64,000 nucleotides of DNA from an alpha proteobacterium HIMB114 (GTDB lineage Bacteria > Pseudomonadota > Alphaproteobacteria > Pelagibacterales > Pelagibacteraceae). Below the pieces are notes generated by a model, which was not told where the DNA came from, made no database searches, and saw only the letters and a list, made by a program, of their open reading frames with translations. Location of the stretch: the NCBI GenBank assembly GCA_000163555.2, contig ADAC02000001.1:372001-436000 (forward strand). Direction: 5' to 3'. Shown piece by piece: positions 47,221-57,557 of this stretch. The position numbers were made by a program, and so were the translations under genes. How positions within the stretch are numbered: the first letter of the stretch is position 1; each line of letters starts with the position of its first letter.

Positions 47221-48093
47221 ATGTTTAAAGGATCTATAACAGCTTTAGTTACCCCATTTAAAGGTGATAAATTAGACGAAAATGCTTACGAAAAGTTTAT
47301 TAATTTTCAAATTTCCAATGGAACTAATGGTATAGTACCATGTGGTACCACTGGTGAGTCGCCAACAATCAGTCATGACGAACATAGACGCTTAATAGAA
47401 ATAGCAGTTAAGTCCTCTGGTGGCAAAATACCAGTGATTGCAGGAACTGGTTCTAACTCTACTGAAGAAGCTGTAGAAATGACTAAGTTTGCTGAGCAAG
47501 CAAAGGCAAATGCAGCACTAATAGTTACACCTTACTACAATAAACCTACTCAAGAGGGTTTGTATCAACATTATAAAAAAATTAATGATAGCTGTGGCAT
47601 TCCAATAATTATTTATAATATTCCCGGAAGGTCTGTAGTTGATATGAGTGTTGATACAATGGCTCGACTTTATGAATTAAAAAATATTGTTGGTGTGAAA
47701 GATGCAACAGGTGATCTAGATAGAGTTACTCAACAAAAAAATAAAATGGGTGACGAGTTTATTATGCTATCAGGAAATGATGAAAATACACTTGAATTTA
47801 ATAAACTTGGCGGCGTCGGATGTATCTCAGTATCGGCAAATGTAGCTCCAAAAATGTGTTCAGATTTTCACAAATTATGTAACGCAGGTAATTTTGGCGA
47901 AGCAAAAACTTTATTTGAAAAATTGCTACCTATGCATGATGTAATGTTTGTTGAAAGTAATCCTGTGCCCGCAAAATATAGTCTGAGTTTAATGGGCATG
48001 ATGTCAGAAGATGTTAGATTGCCTCTTGTCACTGCTGAAAATTCTTCCAAAGAAAAAATTAAAGCAGTTTTAAAAAAACTAGCTTTAATTTAA
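47221..48093 (+). CDS. dapA: 4-Hydroxy-tetrahydrodipicolinate synthase
   Basis: DapA condenses pyruvate with aspartate semialdehyde in lysine and diaminopimelate synthesis. The block [14 protein letters not shown] near residue 42, catalytic Tyr in [14 protein letters not shown] and [11 protein letters not shown], and Schiff-base Lys in VGVKDATGD are all present. Length 290 is normal. A TATATT hexamer (47207-47212) ends eight bases before the ATG, suggesting a very short leader. smpB starts on its last base. Confidence 0.96.
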   Translation: MFKGSITALVTPFKGDKLDENAYEKFINFQISNGTNGIVPCGTTGESPTISHDEHRRLIEIAVKSSGGKIPVIAGTGSNSTEEAVEMTKFAEQAKANAALIVTPYYNKPTQEGLYQHYKKINDSCGIPIIIYNIPGRSVVDMSVDTMARLYELKNIVGVKDATGDLDRVTQQKNKMGDEFIMLSGNDENTLEFNKLGGVGCISVSANVAPKMCSDFHKLCNAGNFGEAKTLFEKLLPMHDVMFVESNPVPAKYSLSLMGMMSEDVRLPLVTAENSSKEKIKAVLKKLALI

Positions 48094-48563
48094 TGAGTAA
48101 AAAAAACGCATCTAGCAACATTGTTGCTCAGAATCGTAAAGCAAGTTTTAATTATTTTTTTGAGGATACATTAGAAGCAGGTATTGAATTACTAGGCTCA
48201 GAAGTAAAATCATTAAGAGCAGGAAAAGGAAGTATAGCTGACGCATATGCTTTGGATAGTGAGGGTGAAATTTATTTGCACAATACTTACATACCTGAAT
48301 ACAAACAAAGTAGTTATAATAACCACGACCCAAGAAGATTGAGAAAACTTTTATTAAATAAAAAAGAGATTAATAAAATTATTGGAAAAATTAACAGAGA
48401 TGGTTTTACTGTGGTACCAACAAAAATTTATTTTAATTCCAAAGGTATTGCCAAAGTTAACATTGCAATTGCAAAAGGTAAAAAATTGCACGACAAAAGA
48501 CAGACAAAAAAACAAAGAGATTGGAATAGAGAAAAATCAAGAGTTTTTAGAAAATCAAGTTAA
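48093..48563 (+). CDS. smpB: SsrA-binding protein SmpB
   Basis: SmpB binds tmRNA to rescue stalled ribosomes. The N-terminal [20 protein letters not shown] block and [18 protein letters not shown], then the C-terminal [15 protein letters not shown] helix, are diagnostic. Length 156 is normal. tmRNA itself is not seen in the window. The stop overlaps the folK start. Confidence 0.97.
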   Translation: MSKKNASSNIVAQNRKASFNYFFEDTLEAGIELLGSEVKSLRAGKGSIADAYALDSEGEIYLHNTYIPEYKQSSYNNHDPRRLRKLLLNKKEINKIIGKINRDGFTVVPTKIYFNSKGIAKVNIAIAKGKKLHDKRQTKKQRDWNREKSRVFRKSS

Positions 48564-49057
48564 TGAAAATTTTAGCCTTTGGATCAAATCTTCCCTTTGA
48601 AAATAACTCTACGAAAGAAAATATTGAGTCTGCCTACAAAGCGCTAAGTCAATTCAATATTAATATTTTAAAAAAATCTTTTTTTTATCAATCAGAAGCT
48701 TACCCAAATAAATCTGATCCATTGTTTTGTAATTCAGCAGTTTCCATTGATACTAATCTTTCACCCCATGATTTATTATTGAATATTTTAAAGATTGAGA
48801 AAAGATTTGGCAGAGAAAGAAAAGAAAAAAACTCTCCAAGAACATTAGATATAGATATTATATGTTTTGACGATTTAATTATTAATGATGACAATTTAAT
48901 TATTCCTCATCCAAATTTACATAAAAGACCTTTTGTTTTTTTGCCCCTTAGAGATCTTGACAAAAGTTGGAAACATCCTGTTTTTTTAAAAACTATTGAT
49001 GAATTTGTTAAAGAATTTGATCCAAATGAATTAAAATCTGTTAAAAAAGTTTTATAA
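48563..49057 (+). CDS. folK: 6-Hydroxymethyl-7,8-dihydropterin pyrophosphokinase
   Basis: HPPK passes pyrophosphate from ATP to the pterin in folate synthesis. The 164-residue protein has FGSNLP near the N-terminus, the ERRFG-like block IEKRFGRERKEKNSPRTLDI with the metal-site DIDI-type Asp pair (LDIDII), and PHPNLHKRPFVFLPL. It is a stand-alone enzyme; no folB or folP is adjacent. It is less conserved in the first 20 residues than usual. Confidence 0.92.
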   Translation: MKILAFGSNLPFENNSTKENIESAYKALSQFNINILKKSFFYQSEAYPNKSDPLFCNSAVSIDTNLSPHDLLLNILKIEKRFGRERKEKNSPRTLDIDIICFDDLIINDDNLIIPHPNLHKRPFVFLPLRDLDKSWKHPVFLKTIDEFVKEFDPNELKSVKKVL

Positions 49058-49062
49058 ATTGT

Positions 49063-49068
49063 TATAAT
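49063..49068 (+). promoter_or_regulatory. -10-like TATAAT directly ahead of rel
   Basis: A perfect TATAAT ends six bases before the rel ATG at 49075, so a transcript from it would start at or next to the ATG. The 17-bp gap after folK has no ribosome-binding site. The -35 region lies in the folK coding end and is weak. Confidence 0.45.
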
Positions 49069-49074
49069 TTTATT

Positions 49075-50775
49075 ATGTCAGATGAGCTTCAATTAATTAA
49101 AAAGATCAAGTCTTATAATAATTACGTTGATGAAAATGTTATTATTAATGCTTATAAATATGCATCAGAATTACACAGGACACAAAAAAGACATTCTGGC
49201 GATCCTTATATTAGTCACCCAGTAGCAGTTGCCAATATTTTAGCAGAACTAAAGCTAGATGGTCCCACTATTACTACTGCTTTATTGCATGATACAATTG
49301 AAGACACAAAGGCAACTTATGATGAGGTCAAAAATAATTTTGGTGAAGAGATTGCTGATCTTGTAGATGGTGTAACAAAAATTTCAAAACTTGAAGTTGA
49401 AAAAAAAACTTTAACGGCTGGTGAAAATTTTAGAAAATTAATTTTAGCTACATCCAAAGACATTAGAGTTTTATTAGTTAAACTTGCTGACAGGTTACAT
49501 AACATTAGAACAATTACTTCAATCGATAAAAAAGAAAAAAGAGAAAGAATTGCAAAAGAGACAATGGAAATTTATGCGCCATTGGCCGAAAGAATGGGTA
49601 TGCATAAAGTTAGGGATGAGCTTGAAGATAGATCATTTGCAATATTAAATGATGAAGCAAGATCATTAATCGTAAATAGAGTCAAAGAAATATCTCCAGG
49701 CAGAAAAAAAATATTTAACGAGGTTTTAAAGGAAATTGAACAAATTTTAGAACAAAACAATATTGATGCTGAAGTAATTGGCAGAGAAAAAACTCCTTTT
49801 TCAATATGGAGAAAAGTAAACGAAAAAAGAATTTCTCTTGAGCAGATAACAGATTTAATTGGTTTTAGGATTATAACTAAAAATAATGCAGATTGTTATA
49901 GTTGTTTAGGTATATTTCATAGTAAATGGAGTGCAGTTCCAGGTAGGTTTAAAGATTATATTTCAACACCAAAATCTAATAGATACCAGTCGATACACAC
50001 AACTATTATTGGGCCAAGAAAACAAAGAGTTGAAATTCAAATACGGACACAGCAAATGAATGATTATGCCGAAAGAGGTGTCGCCGCTCATTGGCTTTAT
50101 AAAAAAAATGAAAATATAGATAAAAAAAATAGCTATGAATACTCTTGGTTAAGTGATCTTGTTGAATTTTTAGAGTCAGGCGAAAATCCTGAGCATTATT
50201 ACGAATATACCAAGTTGCAATTATATGCTGACCAAGTTTTTTGTTTTACCCCTAATGGTGCAGTAATTAGATTGCCTAAAAGAGCAACACCTATAGATTT
50301 TGCGTATGCTGTTCATACTGATCTAGGTGACACTTGTACTGGATGTAAGATAAATGGAAAACATTCGCCACTTCAAACACATTTAAGAAATGGTGACTTA
50401 GTTGAAATTTTAAGTTCAACAAAAAAATCACCCTCATATCATTGGCTATCATATGCAAAAACAGGGAAGGCCAGAAGTGCGATCAGAAGATATTGGCATG
50501 ATAAACTGCCAGTACAAAATGAAAGCAAAATTCATAAATCAAGTATTTGGGTTCTATTAAGTCATAAAGCTGGAACGTTAGGAGAGATATGCACTTTAAT
50601 AGGTAAACATAAATGCAATATTTTTAATGTAGAATTAGTTGACAAAAAAGAGGATTTCCTGAGTTTTATATTTGATATTGAAATTAAAAATTTAAAAGAT
50701 TTTACAAATTTAATATCTGAATTAAAAGTCAGATCAATTAATTTTAAAATAATTAGACATAGAAAATCAGATTAA
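49075..50775 (+). CDS. Bifunctional (p)ppGpp synthetase/hydrolase, shortened
   Basis: RelA/SpoT homologue of the stringent response. The HD hydrolase domain has LLHDTIEDT (H72-D73) and DRLHNIRT; the synthetase domain has FSIWRKV, LIGFRIIT and RYQSIHTT (residues 242-310); the TGS domain is at about 385-447 and an ACT domain at about 489-566. It has 566 residues against about 700-750, because only some 40 residues separate TGS from ACT, so the usual helical and zinc-finger or RIS region is lost. Motifs for both activities are intact. Confidence 0.93.
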   Translation: MSDELQLIKKIKSYNNYVDENVIINAYKYASELHRTQKRHSGDPYISHPVAVANILAELKLDGPTITTALLHDTIEDTKATYDEVKNNFGEEIADLVDGVTKISKLEVEKKTLTAGENFRKLILATSKDIRVLLVKLADRLHNIRTITSIDKKEKRERIAKETMEIYAPLAERMGMHKVRDELEDRSFAILNDEARSLIVNRVKEISPGRKKIFNEVLKEIEQILEQNNIDAEVIGREKTPFSIWRKVNEKRISLEQITDLIGFRIITKNNADCYSCLGIFHSKWSAVPGRFKDYISTPKSNRYQSIHTTIIGPRKQRVEIQIRTQQMNDYAERGVAAHWLYKKNENIDKKNSYEYSWLSDLVEFLESGENPEHYYEYTKLQLYADQVFCFTPNGAVIRLPKRATPIDFAYAVHTDLGDTCTGCKINGKHSPLQTHLRNGDLVEILSSTKKSPSYHWLSYAKTGKARSAIRRYWHDKLPVQNESKIHKSSIWVLLSHKAGTLGEICTLIGKHKCNIFNVELVDKKEDFLSFIFDIEIKNLKDFTNLISELKVRSINFKIIRHRKSD

Positions 50776-51350
50776 TGCTAAATGAAGAACAAACTATTGA
50801 TATTTTAAAAAAAACAAATTCATTATTAGAAGGTCATTTCATTTTATCATCAGGTTTAAGGAGTGAAAAATATTTACAATGCGCTCAATTAATGATGCAT
50901 GCAGATTTAGCCGAGAAAGTATGCGAGTCTTTAGCAGAAAAAATTAAGACTGAAAAAATTGATTTTGATCTAGTAGCATCACCAGCAATTGGCGGAATAT
51001 TAGTTGGTTATCAAGTATCAAAGTATTTAAATGTTCCTAATATCTTTGTAGAGAGAGTAGATAATATATTTAATTTAAGAAGGGGTTTTGATTGCAAAAA
51101 TAAAAAAATTTTAATTCTGGAAGACGTCATTACTACTGGCAAATCAAGTTTAGAATGCGCCAAATGTCTTAAAAACTTAGGCTCAAAAATTGTTGGATAT
51201 GCCTGTATCGTAGATCGATCTGGTGGCAATTCTGAAATTAATAAAATTATTTCACAAATTAGTTTTAATATACCAACTTACTCTAAAGATAATTTACCAG
51301 AACATTTAAAAAAAATTGAAGCCGTAAAACCAGGTAGTAGAAAAATTTAG
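50775..51350 (+). CDS. pyrE: Orotate phosphoribosyltransferase
   Basis: PyrE adds ribose phosphate from PRPP to orotate. The PRPP-binding motif ILILEDVITTGKSS is near residue 112, and LVASPAIGGILVGYQVSK near residue 70 matches the family. Length 191 is normal. It starts on the last base of rel and is followed by pdxJ after four bases. It is the second pyrimidine gene in the window besides pyrB. Confidence 0.95.
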   Translation: MLNEEQTIDILKKTNSLLEGHFILSSGLRSEKYLQCAQLMMHADLAEKVCESLAEKIKTEKIDFDLVASPAIGGILVGYQVSKYLNVPNIFVERVDNIFNLRRGFDCKNKKILILEDVITTGKSSLECAKCLKNLGSKIVGYACIVDRSGGNSEINKIISQISFNIPTYSKDNLPEHLKKIEAVKPGSRKI

Positions 51351-51354
51351 TAAT

Positions 51355-52077
51355 ATGAGAGCTAAATTAGGTGTAAATATTGATCATGTTGCTACTTTAA
51401 GAAATGCAAGAGGCGAGGGTCATCCAAATATTGTAAGTGCAGCCAAAAAGGTAATTAAAAATGGGGCAGATTCAATCACAATACATGTGAGAGAAGATCA
51501 AAGACATATTAAGAGAACAGATGCTTTAATTTTAAAAAAAAAAATAAATAAACCAATTAATTTAGAAATGGCTCCAACCGAAGATATGTTGCGCTTCGCG
51601 TTAAAATTAAAACCAAAATATGTTTGTATAGTTCCTGAAAAAAGACAAGAAATAACAACAGAGGGCGGTTTAAATCTAAAACAAAAAAACTTAAAAAATA
51701 TAATTCAAAAACTTAAGAATAAAAAAATTGAAGTATCATTATTTATTAATCCTAATTTAAAAGACGTAAAAAGATCACACATTTTAGGAGCGAATGCTGT
51801 TGAAATTCACACTGGTACTTTTGCATCTTCTTTAAAAAATAAAAATAAAAATAAAGCTAATATTGAATTCAAAAAAATAAAAGAATGTCAAATTGAATGC
51901 CAAAATACACACATGAAATTTAATGTTGGTCATGGTTTAACTTATGACTCAGCTGCTTATTTAAAAAAAATTAAAAATATTAACGAATTTAATATTGGTC
52001 ATTTTATTATTGGTGAGAGTTTATTTGATGGTTTTTCAAAAGTTGTAAAAAAATTTAAAAAAATATTAGTTAAATAA
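51355..52077 (+). CDS. pdxJ: Pyridoxine 5'-phosphate synthase
   Basis: PdxJ closes the pyridoxine ring from aminoacetone phosphate and deoxyxylulose phosphate. The N-terminal LGVNIDHVATLRNARG is diagnostic, and the blocks ITIHVREDQRHI, VPEKRQEITTEGGL and FNVGHGLTYD follow, ending GHFIIGESLF. Length 240. It is linked to acpS (one-base overlap), as in many proteobacteria. Confidence 0.97.
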   Translation: MRAKLGVNIDHVATLRNARGEGHPNIVSAAKKVIKNGADSITIHVREDQRHIKRTDALILKKKINKPINLEMAPTEDMLRFALKLKPKYVCIVPEKRQEITTEGGLNLKQKNLKNIIQKLKNKKIEVSLFINPNLKDVKRSHILGANAVEIHTGTFASSLKNKNKNKANIEFKKIKECQIECQNTHMKFNVGHGLTYDSAAYLKKIKNINEFNIGHFIIGESLFDGFSKVVKKFKKILVK

Positions 52078-52457
52078 TGACTTTATTAGGCTTGGGTACT
52101 GATATCGTAAACATCAAAAGAATAGAAAAAATCTTGTCAAAAGATAAGAAAAAATTCATAGATAAAATTCTTCATTGCGAGGAAAAAAAACAAAAAAATA
52201 TAACAGCTAATTTTTTATCTAAAAAATTTGCAGCAAAAGAAGCGTTTTCCAAAGCATTAGGTACTGGTATTGGCGGTATAATAAATTTTAATGAAATTAT
52301 AATTTGCAATAAATCTAGCGGGGCACCTGACATTAAAATAGATAAAAAGGCTCAAAAAAGAGTCTTAAGAAAATTAAAAGTAAGTAAAGCTAAATTTTTT
52401 ATATCTATTTCTGATGATTATCCTTTTGCTTTGGCTACAGTTATTATATCGAAATAA
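52077..52457 (+). CDS. acpS: Holo-[acyl-carrier-protein] synthase
   Basis: AcpS moves phosphopantetheine from coenzyme A to acyl carrier protein. The 126-residue protein has GLGTDIVNIKRIE near the N-terminus and the metal-site block FLSKKFAAKEAFSKALGTGI. It fits the pdxJ-acpS-lepB-rnc-era order common in proteobacteria. Confidence 0.96.
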   Translation: MTLLGLGTDIVNIKRIEKILSKDKKKFIDKILHCEEKKQKNITANFLSKKFAAKEAFSKALGTGIGGIINFNEIIICNKSSGAPDIKIDKKAQKRVLRKLKVSKAKFFISISDDYPFALATVIISK

Positions 52458-52464
52458 ATAACTC

Positions 52465-53190
52465 ATGAAAAAGAAAATTATAGAAAATGTTAAAACATTA
52501 ATAATTGCATTGATATTGGCTATAATAATAAGGTCCCTTTTAATTCAACCATTTTTTATTCCATCTTCATCTATGGAGAATACTTTATTAATAGGTGATC
52601 GTTTATTTGTAACAAAATATTCTTATGGTTATAGCAGACACTCATTTCCATTTAGCATAAAACTTTTATCTGAAAGAGTTTTATATACCGAGCCTGAGAG
52701 GGGTGATGTCATTGTTTTCAAAACCCCCGCTGACAATAGAACAGACTATATTAAAAGACTAATTGGCAAACCAGGTGATATTATTCAATTTGTTAATGGT
52801 GACCTTTATTTAAATAAAAAAAAAATAGAGAAAGAATTTGTTAAAAGAGATACAGTTTTATGCGGTCAAGAAAAGATTGAAGTAAATATATATAAAGAAA
52901 AAATTAATGAAAAAAGTGAATATCAAATTGCGTATTTTGCAAATGACTCTATGACAGACACTGATACTTATACGGTACCCAAGGATCACTTTTTCTTTTT
53001 GGGAGACAATAGAGACTGCTCAAAAGATAGTAGATTTTTAATGAGTGTCGGGTATGTAAATAAAGAAAATTTAGTTGGTAAAGCGAGATTTTTATTTTTT
53101 TCAAATGATCAAAGTATTGGAAATTTTTTTACATTTTGGAGATGGCATAACTCAATACGCTTTAACAGAATATTAAAAAAAATAATTTAA
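52465..53190 (+). CDS. lepB: Signal peptidase I
   Basis: LepB cleaves signal peptides at the outer face of the inner membrane. One N-terminal membrane segment (about residues 10-27) precedes the catalytic domain. The Ser nucleophile is S36 in IPSSSMENTL and the general-base Lys is K97 in DYIKRLIGKPGD. GDNRDCSKDSR is present later. Length 241. It leads rnc, era and recO. Confidence 0.97.
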   Translation: MKKKIIENVKTLIIALILAIIIRSLLIQPFFIPSSSMENTLLIGDRLFVTKYSYGYSRHSFPFSIKLLSERVLYTEPERGDVIVFKTPADNRTDYIKRLIGKPGDIIQFVNGDLYLNKKKIEKEFVKRDTVLCGQEKIEVNIYKEKINEKSEYQIAYFANDSMTDTDTYTVPKDHFFFLGDNRDCSKDSRFLMSVGYVNKENLVGKARFLFFSNDQSIGNFFTFWRWHNSIRFNRILKKII

Positions 53191-53867
53191 TGAAAAAAAA
53201 TGACCTTGCGCAAGTAGAGAAAATTTTAGAAATAAAATTTAATAACAAATCTTTAATTGAACAAGCTTTTACCCATAAAAGTAAATCAGTTAATATAAAT
53301 AATAATAATGAAAGACTTGAATTTTTAGGGGATAGAGTTTTAGGTCTTGTTATAGCAAGTTATTTAAATGATAATTATCCCAAAGACTCTGAAGGTGTGT
53401 TAGATAAAAAATTAGCATCATTAGTAAATAAAGAAACTTGTTCCAAAATTATTTCCTCTTTAGAAATCGATAGATTTTTAAGTCTCAGTGAGGCTCAAAA
53501 ACAAAACAAAGCAGGTAACAAAAAAATATTAGGTGATTTGTGCGAATCTATTATTGGTGCTGTTTTTATGGATAAAGGATTTGAGCAAACAAAAAAATTC
53601 ATATTAAAAATATGGAAAGAAAATTTAAAAAATACTACTCAAGTTTTTATTGATCCAAAAACTAAACTTCAAGAGTATTCTTTGAAACTTTACAAGAAAC
53701 TTCCTGTATACAAATATATTTCTAATTCAGGCCCTTCTCACAAACCAAATTTTAGAGTGTCTGTTTCTATCGAGCAATCAAAGAGTTTTGTAGCAACTGG
53801 AACATCTAAAAAAAATGCTGAAACAAATGCTGCAAAGAAACTTATTGAGTATTTAAAAATCAAATAA
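53190..53867 (+). CDS. rnc: Ribonuclease III
   Basis: RNase III cuts double-stranded RNA, including rRNA precursors. The signature NERLEFLGDRVLGLVIA is near residue 39; the second metal-site Glu lies in GDLCESIIGAVFMD. A double-stranded-RNA-binding domain makes up the C-terminal third (DPKTKLQEYSLK to the end). Length 225. Confidence 0.97.
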   Translation: MKKNDLAQVEKILEIKFNNKSLIEQAFTHKSKSVNINNNNERLEFLGDRVLGLVIASYLNDNYPKDSEGVLDKKLASLVNKETCSKIISSLEIDRFLSLSEAQKQNKAGNKKILGDLCESIIGAVFMDKGFEQTKKFILKIWKENLKNTTQVFIDPKTKLQEYSLKLYKKLPVYKYISNSGPSHKPNFRVSVSIEQSKSFVATGTSKKNAETNAAKKLIEYLKIK

Positions 53868-54676
53868 TGAAAACTTCTTACATTGCTTTGTCAGGTCCTA
53901 CTAATTCAGGTAAATCAACATTATTAAACTGTTTTGCCAATAAAAAAGTTTCAATTGTCTCAAAAAAAATACAAACGACCAACTTTAATATTGAGTTTTC
54001 GATTAACTTTAAAAATACACAAATGATTTTTATTGATACTCCTGGTTTCTACAAAGATAACATTAATGATAATTATTTAAGAGAAGCAATCCAAGGTTTG
54101 GAAAGAGCTGATATAGTCATATTTATACTAGATATTAATAATAAATTTAGACATCTTGATAAAATAAAAAATAATTTAGAAAAAATTAAAAATAAAATTT
54201 TAGTTTTTAATAAAATAGATAAAGTTGATAACGATGAAATTTTAGAGAAAATAAAAACTTTAGATTTTATTAATAAGTTTGATGAAATTTTTTATATTTC
54301 TGCATTAAAAAAAAAGAATACTGAAAAAATACTTAATTATATAGAAAAGAAATCATTAAAAGAAACAACAAAATTTACAAAGCGCATTTCAAAGGAAAAG
54401 TTTTTTTCAGAGATCACAAGAGAAGCGCTTTTATTTTATATTCACAAGGAAATTCCATACAAATCTTTAATTGTCACTGATAGTATTAAAAAGGGAAAAT
54501 ATTTAACTGTGAATCAAACTATAATAGTAAAAACAGAAGCACATAAAAAAATTATTTTAGGAAAAAATGGTCAAATGATTAAAAAAATTGGTATTTACTC
54601 AAGGTCTCAACTTGAAAAAATTTTGAAAAAAAAAGTAAACCTTTTTTTAAAATTAAAATTGTCAAAAGTTAAATAA
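53867..54676 (+). CDS. era: GTPase Era
   Basis: Era is a GTPase that acts in 16S rRNA maturation and 30S assembly. The G1 motif GPTNSGKS is at residues 10-17, G3 DTPG near residue 58 and G4 FNKID near residue 116; a KH domain with GKNGQMIKKIG is at the C-terminus. At 269 residues it is shorter than the usual 300. The stop is directly followed by the recO ATG. Confidence 0.96.
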   Translation: MKTSYIALSGPTNSGKSTLLNCFANKKVSIVSKKIQTTNFNIEFSINFKNTQMIFIDTPGFYKDNINDNYLREAIQGLERADIVIFILDINNKFRHLDKIKNNLEKIKNKILVFNKIDKVDNDEILEKIKTLDFINKFDEIFYISALKKKNTEKILNYIEKKSLKETTKFTKRISKEKFFSEITREALLFYIHKEIPYKSLIVTDSIKKGKYLTVNQTIIVKTEAHKKIILGKNGQMIKKIGIYSRSQLEKILKKKVNLFLKLKLSKVK

Positions 54677-55303
54677 ATGCGATGGAGTGATATTGGATAT
54701 TTGCTTTCAGTATCCGCAACTAAAGAAAATTCTTCTTTAGTCAAGGTTTTCTCAAGAGAGCACGGTTGCGTTACTGGTGTTGTGTACGGCAGTTCATCTA
54801 AAAAGAAAAAGCCAGATTTGCAAATTGGTAATAAAATAAAATTAAATTTTAATTCCAAAAATGAAGATGCTCTAGGTTATTTCTCTATAGAGTTGATGGA
54901 AAATATATCAATAAAATTTTTTAATGATTTAAAAAAACTAAATTTATTAATCATTTCAATTGAGGTTATTTCAAAAATTATGCCAGAGCAGCAAAAATAT
55001 ACTGAATGCTTTGATGAGTATGATCAATTAATTAAATCTTTGGAGGGTGATAGTTTAAAGTCATATTTAATATGGGAGTTTAATTTCTTAAAAAACATTG
55101 GTTATGGAGTAGATTTAAATGAAGAAGGCTTTAACCCTGTAATAAAAAGTATTTTAAATGGTAGTAGTATAGACTTTACTATTGAGGATTTAAAAGCAAT
55201 TTTTAATTTAAATAGTGAAACAATATCTAATAGATTAGTTGATGTAATTAATATAACAAATTTTAAAAATAGACCAAAGATTCTAAATTATTTAAATGAG
55301 TAA
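54677..55303 (+). CDS. recO: DNA repair protein RecO
   Basis: RecO helps load RecA at gaps together with RecR. The N-terminal OB-fold domain includes [20 protein letters not shown] and the helical C-terminal domain includes [18 protein letters not shown]. The zinc-binding Cys set seen in some RecO proteins is absent. Length 208 is short of the usual 230-250. It overlaps parC by eight bases. Confidence 0.88.
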   Translation: MRWSDIGYLLSVSATKENSSLVKVFSREHGCVTGVVYGSSSKKKKPDLQIGNKIKLNFNSKNEDALGYFSIELMENISIKFFNDLKKLNLLIISIEVISKIMPEQQKYTECFDEYDQLIKSLEGDSLKSYLIWEFNFLKNIGYGVDLNEEGFNPVIKSILNGSSIDFTIEDLKAIFNLNSETISNRLVDVINITNFKNRPKILNYLNE

Positions 55304-57536
55304 AAATATTGTAAAAGATGAATTGCAAAATCAATTTGCTAAAAAATATCTTGCGTATGCATTATCTACAATTACGCAACGTGCATTGCCCGATGTTAGA
55401 GATGGTTTGAAGCCAGTACATAGGAGATTAATATATGCAATGTATTTGCTGAACTTAAGTCCAAAATCTCAATTTAAAAAGTCCGCAAGAGTAGTGGGTG
55501 ATGTGATTGGTAAATTTCACCCCCATGGAGACCAATCTGTCTACGATGCTTTAGTTAGATTGGCCCAAGATTTTTCTACACATTATCCATTAGTAAATGG
55601 TCAAGGTAATTTTGGAAATGTTGATGGTGATAATGCAGCTGCCATGAGATATACGGAAACTAAATTAACTAAAACTTCAGAATATTTACTCGCGGATATT
55701 GAAGAGGAGACTGTCAATTTTAAGAAAACATATGATGGAGAACTAGATGAACCTGAGATATTACCATCACAATTTCCAAATATTTTAGCAAACGGATCCT
55801 CAGGTATTGCCGTAGGAATGGCAACGTCAATACCACCACATAATGTACAAGAAATATGCGAAGCGTTAATATATTTAAATGATAATCCAAATTGTTCCAT
55901 AAAGGATTTACTAAAATTTATCAAAGGACCTGATTTTCCAACTGGCGGTATATTAAACGAGGATAAAAAAGAAATTTTTAAAGCTTATAAAACTGGCCGT
56001 GGTTTTTTTGAAATAAAATCAAAATATAAAGTAGAAGATCTTGGTAGGGGATTATATCAAATTGCTGTTACTGAAATTCCTTACTCGGTTAATAAATCAA
56101 AATTAATTGAAAAATTAGCTGGGATTATAATTAATAAGAAAAATAAATTGTTAGATCATGTTTCTGATGAATCGGATGAAAAAATAAGAATTGTCTTGAG
56201 GCCCAAGAACAGAAATGTGAATCCTGAAGATTTAATGAATTCCCTTTTTGAACAGTCAGAACTTAAAAACAAAATTTTTTTAAATATGAATGTTCTTAAC
56301 GAAAAAAATGAACCAAAAGTAATGAATTTAAAGGAAATTTTAAAATCATTACTTAAGCATAGATATATTATTTTAAATAATAAAATTAATTTTAAGCTTA
56401 AAAAAATTAAAAGAAGATTAGAAATTTTAAAAGGTTTTATAATCGTATATAAAAACTTAAATCAAATAATCAAAATCATAAGAAACTCTAAAGATCCAAA
56501 GAAAGAATTAATAAAAAAATACAAATTTACTTTAATACAGGTTGACTCAATCCTAGAGATGAGGCTTCGAAATTTAAAAAAAATTGAAGAACTAGATATT
56601 AAAAAAGAGTTTAAAAATCTAGAGTTAGAAAAGAAAAGATTATCTAAAATTTTAAATTCAAAAACACTTCAAAGAAAAGAAATTAACAACGAGTATACAG
56701 AAGTTATAAATGAATTTGGAGATAATTCTACTTATGGACCAAGACGATCTATTCTTGAAAAATTTGTTAAATTTACAGATGATGAATTAGAGTCAAAACT
56801 TGAAGTTATCGAAAATATAAATGTTTCACTTATTAATGAAAAATTTTTAAAATCTAAAAAAGGTACTTATAAAAGAAGTGAAAAAAATAGCGATGACGTT
56901 AGTCTAATTATTAATTGCAAAACTTCAGATCAGATTTGTTTATTATCTAATATTGGCAAATCTTATATTTTAAATTGTTCTAATTTAAAATTTGGGTCAA
57001 CAAAGGGATTTTTAATTTCATCATATTTAAAATTAAAAGACGAAGAAAAAATTGTTGATTTATTTGTTTACAAAGAAAAGCAAGAAATTATTTTGTCATC
57101 GCAAAATGGGTATGGTTTTTTTGTAAAATCAGAAGATTTGTTTACGAATAAAAAATCTGGAAAAAAAATATTTAATATTAAAAAAAATGACCAGTTTTAT
57201 GGATCATGTTTAATAAATAAAGAAAAAGATAAGTTTATAGTATTATTTTTAAAAGATAATTTAAAATATAAATTAATAATATTTGAACTTAAAGAAGTTC
57301 CTTATTTGCAAAAAGGATCTGGAGTTATTTTATTTAAAACAAAGGGTTTCAAATTAAATAATTTTTGCTCTATAGATGATAATCTTTCATTAATTGATAT
57401 TGATTCAAAAAAAATTGAATTAGGTAATTTGAAATCTTTTTTATCAAAAAGAGGAAAATCTGGTAAAGTTATTAAATTAAAAAAAGAAATTTTACTAAAC
57501 AAAGGTTTTGCTGGATATTATAAATTGAATTCTTAA
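55296..57536 (+). CDS. parC: DNA topoisomerase IV subunit A
   Basis: ParC and ParE form topoisomerase IV, which decatenates chromosomes. The breakage-reunion domain has [21 protein letters not shown] and the catalytic Y119 in AAAMRYTE. Length 746 and the weak C-terminal repeat region, without a canonical GyrA box, point to ParC over GyrA. The position after recO, not beside gyrB, fits. parE is not in the window. Confidence 0.9.
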   Translation: MSKNIVKDELQNQFAKKYLAYALSTITQRALPDVRDGLKPVHRRLIYAMYLLNLSPKSQFKKSARVVGDVIGKFHPHGDQSVYDALVRLAQDFSTHYPLVNGQGNFGNVDGDNAAAMRYTETKLTKTSEYLLADIEEETVNFKKTYDGELDEPEILPSQFPNILANGSSGIAVGMATSIPPHNVQEICEALIYLNDNPNCSIKDLLKFIKGPDFPTGGILNEDKKEIFKAYKTGRGFFEIKSKYKVEDLGRGLYQIAVTEIPYSVNKSKLIEKLAGIIINKKNKLLDHVSDESDEKIRIVLRPKNRNVNPEDLMNSLFEQSELKNKIFLNMNVLNEKNEPKVMNLKEILKSLLKHRYIILNNKINFKLKKIKRRLEILKGFIIVYKNLNQIIKIIRNSKDPKKELIKKYKFTLIQVDSILEMRLRNLKKIEELDIKKEFKNLELEKKRLSKILNSKTLQRKEINNEYTEVINEFGDNSTYGPRRSILEKFVKFTDDELESKLEVIENINVSLINEKFLKSKKGTYKRSEKNSDDVSLIINCKTSDQICLLSNIGKSYILNCSNLKFGSTKGFLISSYLKLKDEEKIVDLFVYKEKQEIILSSQNGYGFFVKSEDLFTNKKSGKKIFNIKKNDQFYGSCLINKEKDKFIVLFLKDNLKYKLIIFELKEVPYLQKGSGVILFKTKGFKLNNFCSIDDNLSLIDIDSKKIELGNLKSFLSKRGKSGKVIKLKKEILLNKGFAGYYKLNS

Positions 57537-57557
57537 AAATAATCTTATTATAAGTAT

